Of a stretch of 35,359 nt of DNA, positions 33,012 to 35,359 are shown one piece after another. The first letter of the stretch is position 1; each line of letters begins with the position of its first letter. The translations under genes were made by a program, and so were the position numbers. Source of the stretch: Thauera phenolivorans (GTDB taxonomy: Bacteria; Pseudomonadota; Gammaproteobacteria; Burkholderiales; Rhodocyclaceae). The stretch covers positions 37,879 to 73,237 of the forward strand of contig NZ_MBFM01000006.1 of assembly GCF_001696715.1 (NCBI RefSeq), in the 5' to 3' direction. The notes under the pieces are model-generated. The model was given only the letters and a program-made list of their open reading frames with translations. It was not told where the DNA came from and ran no database searches.

Positions 33012-34415
33012 ATGGACCCATCCACCGCCCGTTCGCCGGCGGCCTCCACCGAGGGGCGATCGCTGCCGGTGGCGCTGCTCTATGCGATGGTGTTCGTCGA
33101 GGGCTTTGCCTCGCTCGGTGCGGAGATCATCGCCCTGCGCCGGCTGGTGCCCCATCTCGGCAGCGCGATCACCGTCACCGCGCCGACGATCGGCTTCTTC
33201 CTGCTCGCGCTCGCGCTCGGCTACCAGGCTGGCGGACGGGTGGCGGGCGATTACCTCGACCGCGTGCGGACGAACTTCCTGTGGGCGGCAGCGCTCATCG
33301 TGCTCGGGCTGGCCGGACCGGTGGTCGATGCGCTATTCGCCCACGTACGCCCGGCCTGGCTCGCCTGGCTGCTGCTGGTCGGTGGCGTGCTCGGCCCGGT
33401 CGCCTGGCTGCTCGGCCAGACGGTGCCGGTGCTGACCAACCTGCTGCGCTTCGAGCGCACCGGCGAGCGCAGCGGGGCGGCGCTGTACTGGTCCACCCTC
33501 GGTTCCTTTCTCGGCTCCCTGTCGCTCTCGCTCGGCGTGATGCAGTGGCTCGGGGTCGCCGCGGCGGTGATGATCTGCGCCGGCCTGCTGCTGGCGGTGG
33601 CGCTCTGCCTGCCGGTGCCCTCGGGCCGTCGCTGGCAGGCCGGGGCGCTCGCGCTCGCGGTCGCCGCCGGGGGCGCGGCCACCAACCTGGTGCTCCCGCA
33701 GCAGATCGAGACCGCCTACGCCACCTATCGGGTGGCGCCGGTGGCGCTGCCCGGCTTCGACGCGCCGCGGGTGTTCTGGATCAACAATTCGCTGGCCTCG
33801 ATGATCGACGCCAGCGAACCGCCGCGCTACACCCGCTACATCGAGCGCCTGCGCGAGCGCCTGCGCGACGAGCCGGGCTACCGCGATCGCCGCATCCTGG
33901 TGCTCGGTGCGGGCGGCTTCACCCTTTCGCACCGCGACCCGGACAACCACTACACCTATGTCGACATCGACCCCGCGGTGCGCGAACTGGCCGAGCGCGA
34001 GTTCCTGCACGAACCGGTGCGCGGACGCCTCGTGATCGCCGACGCCCGCCGCTACGTCGTCGACACCAGCGAGCGCTTCGACACCGTCGTCGTAGACGCC
34101 TACAGCGCGCTCACCAGCGTGCCCGCCCATCTGGTGACGCGCGAGTTCTGGCAGGACACGCGGCGGGTGCTGAATCCCGAGGGCTCGATGATCGCCAACC
34201 TGATCCTCGATCCGCGTCTCGCCAGCACCTACGCCCGAACCCTGCTGGCGACCATCCAGTCGGTGTATGGGCCATGCGCGGTGGAGATCCTGTTTCGGCA
34301 CCAGCCGCAGACGAACGTGCTCGTGCAATGCTTCGCCGGCCCACCGCCGGAGGCGGTCGAGCCCTACACCGACGAGCGCAATCGCGCGGAGCTCGACCTG
34401 CTGCGTGCGCGTTGA
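33012..34415 (+). CDS. membrane protein with C-terminal spermidine synthase-like domain
   Basis: A 467-residue protein. Residues about 18-230 form six to seven hydrophobic segments (LPVALLYAMVFVEGFASLGA, TIGFFLLALALGYQAGG and further). Residues about 235-460 are a class I methyltransferase/spermidine-synthase fold: ILVLGAGGFTLSHRD, YTYVDIDPAV with the acidic cofactor residue, IADARRYVV and FDTVVVDAYSALTSVPAHLV. Such fused proteins are annotated as fused MFS/spermidine synthase; whether they make polyamines is not established. A modest ribosome site (GGAG) lies upstream of ATG 33012. It converges on ptsI with 21 bases between stops. Confidence 0.85.
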   Translation: MDPSTARSPAASTEGRSLPVALLYAMVFVEGFASLGAEIIALRRLVPHLGSAITVTAPTIGFFLLALALGYQAGGRVAGDYLDRVRTNFLWAAALIVLGLAGPVVDALFAHVRPAWLAWLLLVGGVLGPVAWLLGQTVPVLTNLLRFERTGERSGAALYWSTLGSFLGSLSLSLGVMQWLGVAAAVMICAGLLLAVALCLPVPSGRRWQAGALALAVAAGGAATNLVLPQQIETAYATYRVAPVALPGFDAPRVFWINNSLASMIDASEPPRYTRYIERLRERLRDEPGYRDRRILVLGAGGFTLSHRDPDNHYTYVDIDPAVRELAEREFLHEPVRGRLVIADARRYVVDTSERFDTVVVDAYSALTSVPAHLVTREFWQDTRRVLNPEGSMIANLILDPRLASTYARTLLATIQSVYGPCAVEILFRHQPQTNVLVQCFAGPPPEAVEPYTDERNRAELDLLRAR

Positions 34416-34436
34416 GCGCGCAGCCTCACCCGCGAC

Positions 34437-35359
34437 TCAGCCGGCCAGCCGCTCCACCGCTTCGCGCACGCGCGACTGTTCGTCCATCTTCAGGATGCGC
34501 TGCACCTTGGGCGCCAGCTCGCCGATGTCGGCACGCAGCACGAGGCGCTTGATCTCGAGCACCTTCGCCGGGTGCATCGAGAAGTTTCGCAAGCCCATGC
34601 CCAGCAGCAGCAGGGTGTAGGTCGCGTCGCCCGCCATCTCGCCGCACACCGAGACAGGCACGCCGAGCCGAGCGCCGGTGGCGATCGTGCCGCTGATCAG
34701 CTTCAGCACCGCCGGGTGCAGCGGATCGTAGAGATGGACCACCGCCTCGTCCGAGCGATCGATCGCGAGCGTGTACTGGATCAGGTCGTTGGTGCCGATC
34801 GAGAGGAAGGACAGCCGGCGCACGAACATGCCGAGCGCGAGCGCGGCAGCCGGCACCTCGATCATGCCGCCGATCTCGATCCTCTCGTCGAACTTCAGTT
34901 TTTCCTCGCGCAGCTCCGCCTTCGCCTTCTCTATCAGCGCCAGGCACTGGTCGATCTCCTGCGCGTGCGACAGCATCGGCACCATGATCTGGAGCTTGCC
35001 GTGGGCCGAGGCGCGCAGCAGCGCGCGCAGCTGGGTGAGGAAGATCTGCGGCTCCGACAGCGAAAAGCGCACTGCGCGCAGGCCGAGCGCCGGGTTGGGC
35101 TCGACGCGGCCGGCGAAGATGTCGAGCGCCTTGTCGGCGCCGACGTCGAAGGTGCGGATGGTCACCGGCTTGCCCTGCATCGACTTCACCACCGCGCGGT
35201 AGGCCTCGTACTGTTCGCTCTCGTCGGGCAGCGTGTCGCGCCCGAGAAAGAGGAACTCGGTGCGATACAGGCCGATGCCGTCGGCGTTGACGGCCTTCAC
35301 CTGGGGGAGGTCCTTCGAGCCCTCGATGTTGGCGAGCAGCTTGATGTCGACGCCGTCCA
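34437..35359 (-). CDS. ptsI: phosphoenolpyruvate-protein phosphotransferase (PTS enzyme I), C-terminal part
   Basis: The frame runs off the right edge, so only the C-terminal 307 codons or so are seen. Visible are the PEP-binding domain motifs GIGLYRTEFLFLGRDTLPDE, PVTIRTFDVGADK, NPALGLRAVRFSLSEPQIFL, GGMIEVPAAALA, SIGTNDLIQYTLAIDR and the active-site cysteine region VSVCGEMAGD. The phosphohistidine domain lies outside the window. Enzyme I takes phosphate from PEP to HPr; in betaproteobacteria it often feeds regulatory PTS-Ntr-like circuits or a mannose-type EIIA rather than sugar uptake. The stop is TGA at 34437. Confidence 0.96.
   Translation of the reverse strand, partial: DGVDIKLLANIEGSKDLPQVKAVNADGIGLYRTEFLFLGRDTLPDESEQYEAYRAVVKSMQGKPVTIRTFDVGADKALDIFAGRVEPNPALGLRAVRFSLSEPQIFLTQLRALLRASAHGKLQIMVPMLSHAQEIDQCLALIEKAKAELREEKLKFDERIEIGGMIEVPAAALALGMFVRRLSFLSIGTNDLIQYTLAIDRSDEAVVHLYDPLHPAVLKLISGTIATGARLGVPVSVCGEMAGDATYTLLLLGMGLRNFSMHPAKVLEIKRLVLRADIGELAPKVQRILKMDEQSRVREAVERLAG

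Overview
The window is high-GC bacterial DNA with the gene content of a betaproteobacterium, most likely a Thauera/Azoarcus-type member of the Rhodocyclales. That assignment is inferred from the PHB genes, the lipoyl-domain-bearing dihydrolipoyl dehydrogenase, the lactate-utilisation genes and the ICE family; no rRNA or tRNA is present to confirm it. Most genes are chromosomal housekeeping or metabolic genes. Two stretches are mobile or scrambled: an IS256-family insertion near 4.9-6.3 kb and an ICE remnant with broken genes at about 24.7-32.7 kb.

Left part (1-7050). A tightly overlapping three-gene operon encodes a secreted protein (5'-truncated by the window edge), a protein anchored by two membrane segments, and a secreted trypsin-fold protein with a plausible His/Asp/Ser triad. 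A convergent secreted protein, a ferritin-like protein and a YgjP-type metallopeptidase follow. Next come an inverted pair of REP-like palindromes and an IS256-family element, which abuts the last 21 codons of a destroyed gene. An intact YceI-family gene and a strong bidirectional terminator close this part.

Metabolic block (7064-24581). Eleven consecutive minus-strand genes run, in transcription order, aceE-aceF-lpdA-phaA-phaB-pntA-pntB-lutA-lutB-lutC-lctP. Read as a pathway they import lactate (LctP), oxidise it to pyruvate (LutABC), convert it to acetyl-CoA (PDH) and make hydroxybutyryl-CoA for PHB (PhaA, NADPH-dependent PhaB), with transhydrogenase PntAB as an NADPH source. A divergent PdhR/FadR-type GntR regulator sits upstream of aceE with a GGT-N3-ACC operator-like site between them.

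ICE remnant and junk zone (24.7-33.0 kb). On the minus strand lie the TIGR03761/PFL_4669-type gene, a DUF3158 gene, ssb, a topoisomerase III gene, a conserved 265-aa protein and a small ORF that may start at ATT. No integrase, relaxase or T4SS gene is present, so this is a fragment. A 17-nt palindrome occurs upstream of both the PFL_4669 operon and topB. The upstream edge of the fragment is a visible junction: a RES-type toxin gene is cut at about codon 70 and runs into the tail of another gene. Its antitoxin has had its N-terminus replaced by a LysR helix-turn-helix. A neighbouring LysR gene carries an in-frame amber codon.

Right part (33.0-35.4 kb). A membrane-fused spermidine-synthase-like protein converges on the C-terminal part of PTS enzyme I (ptsI), which runs off the window.
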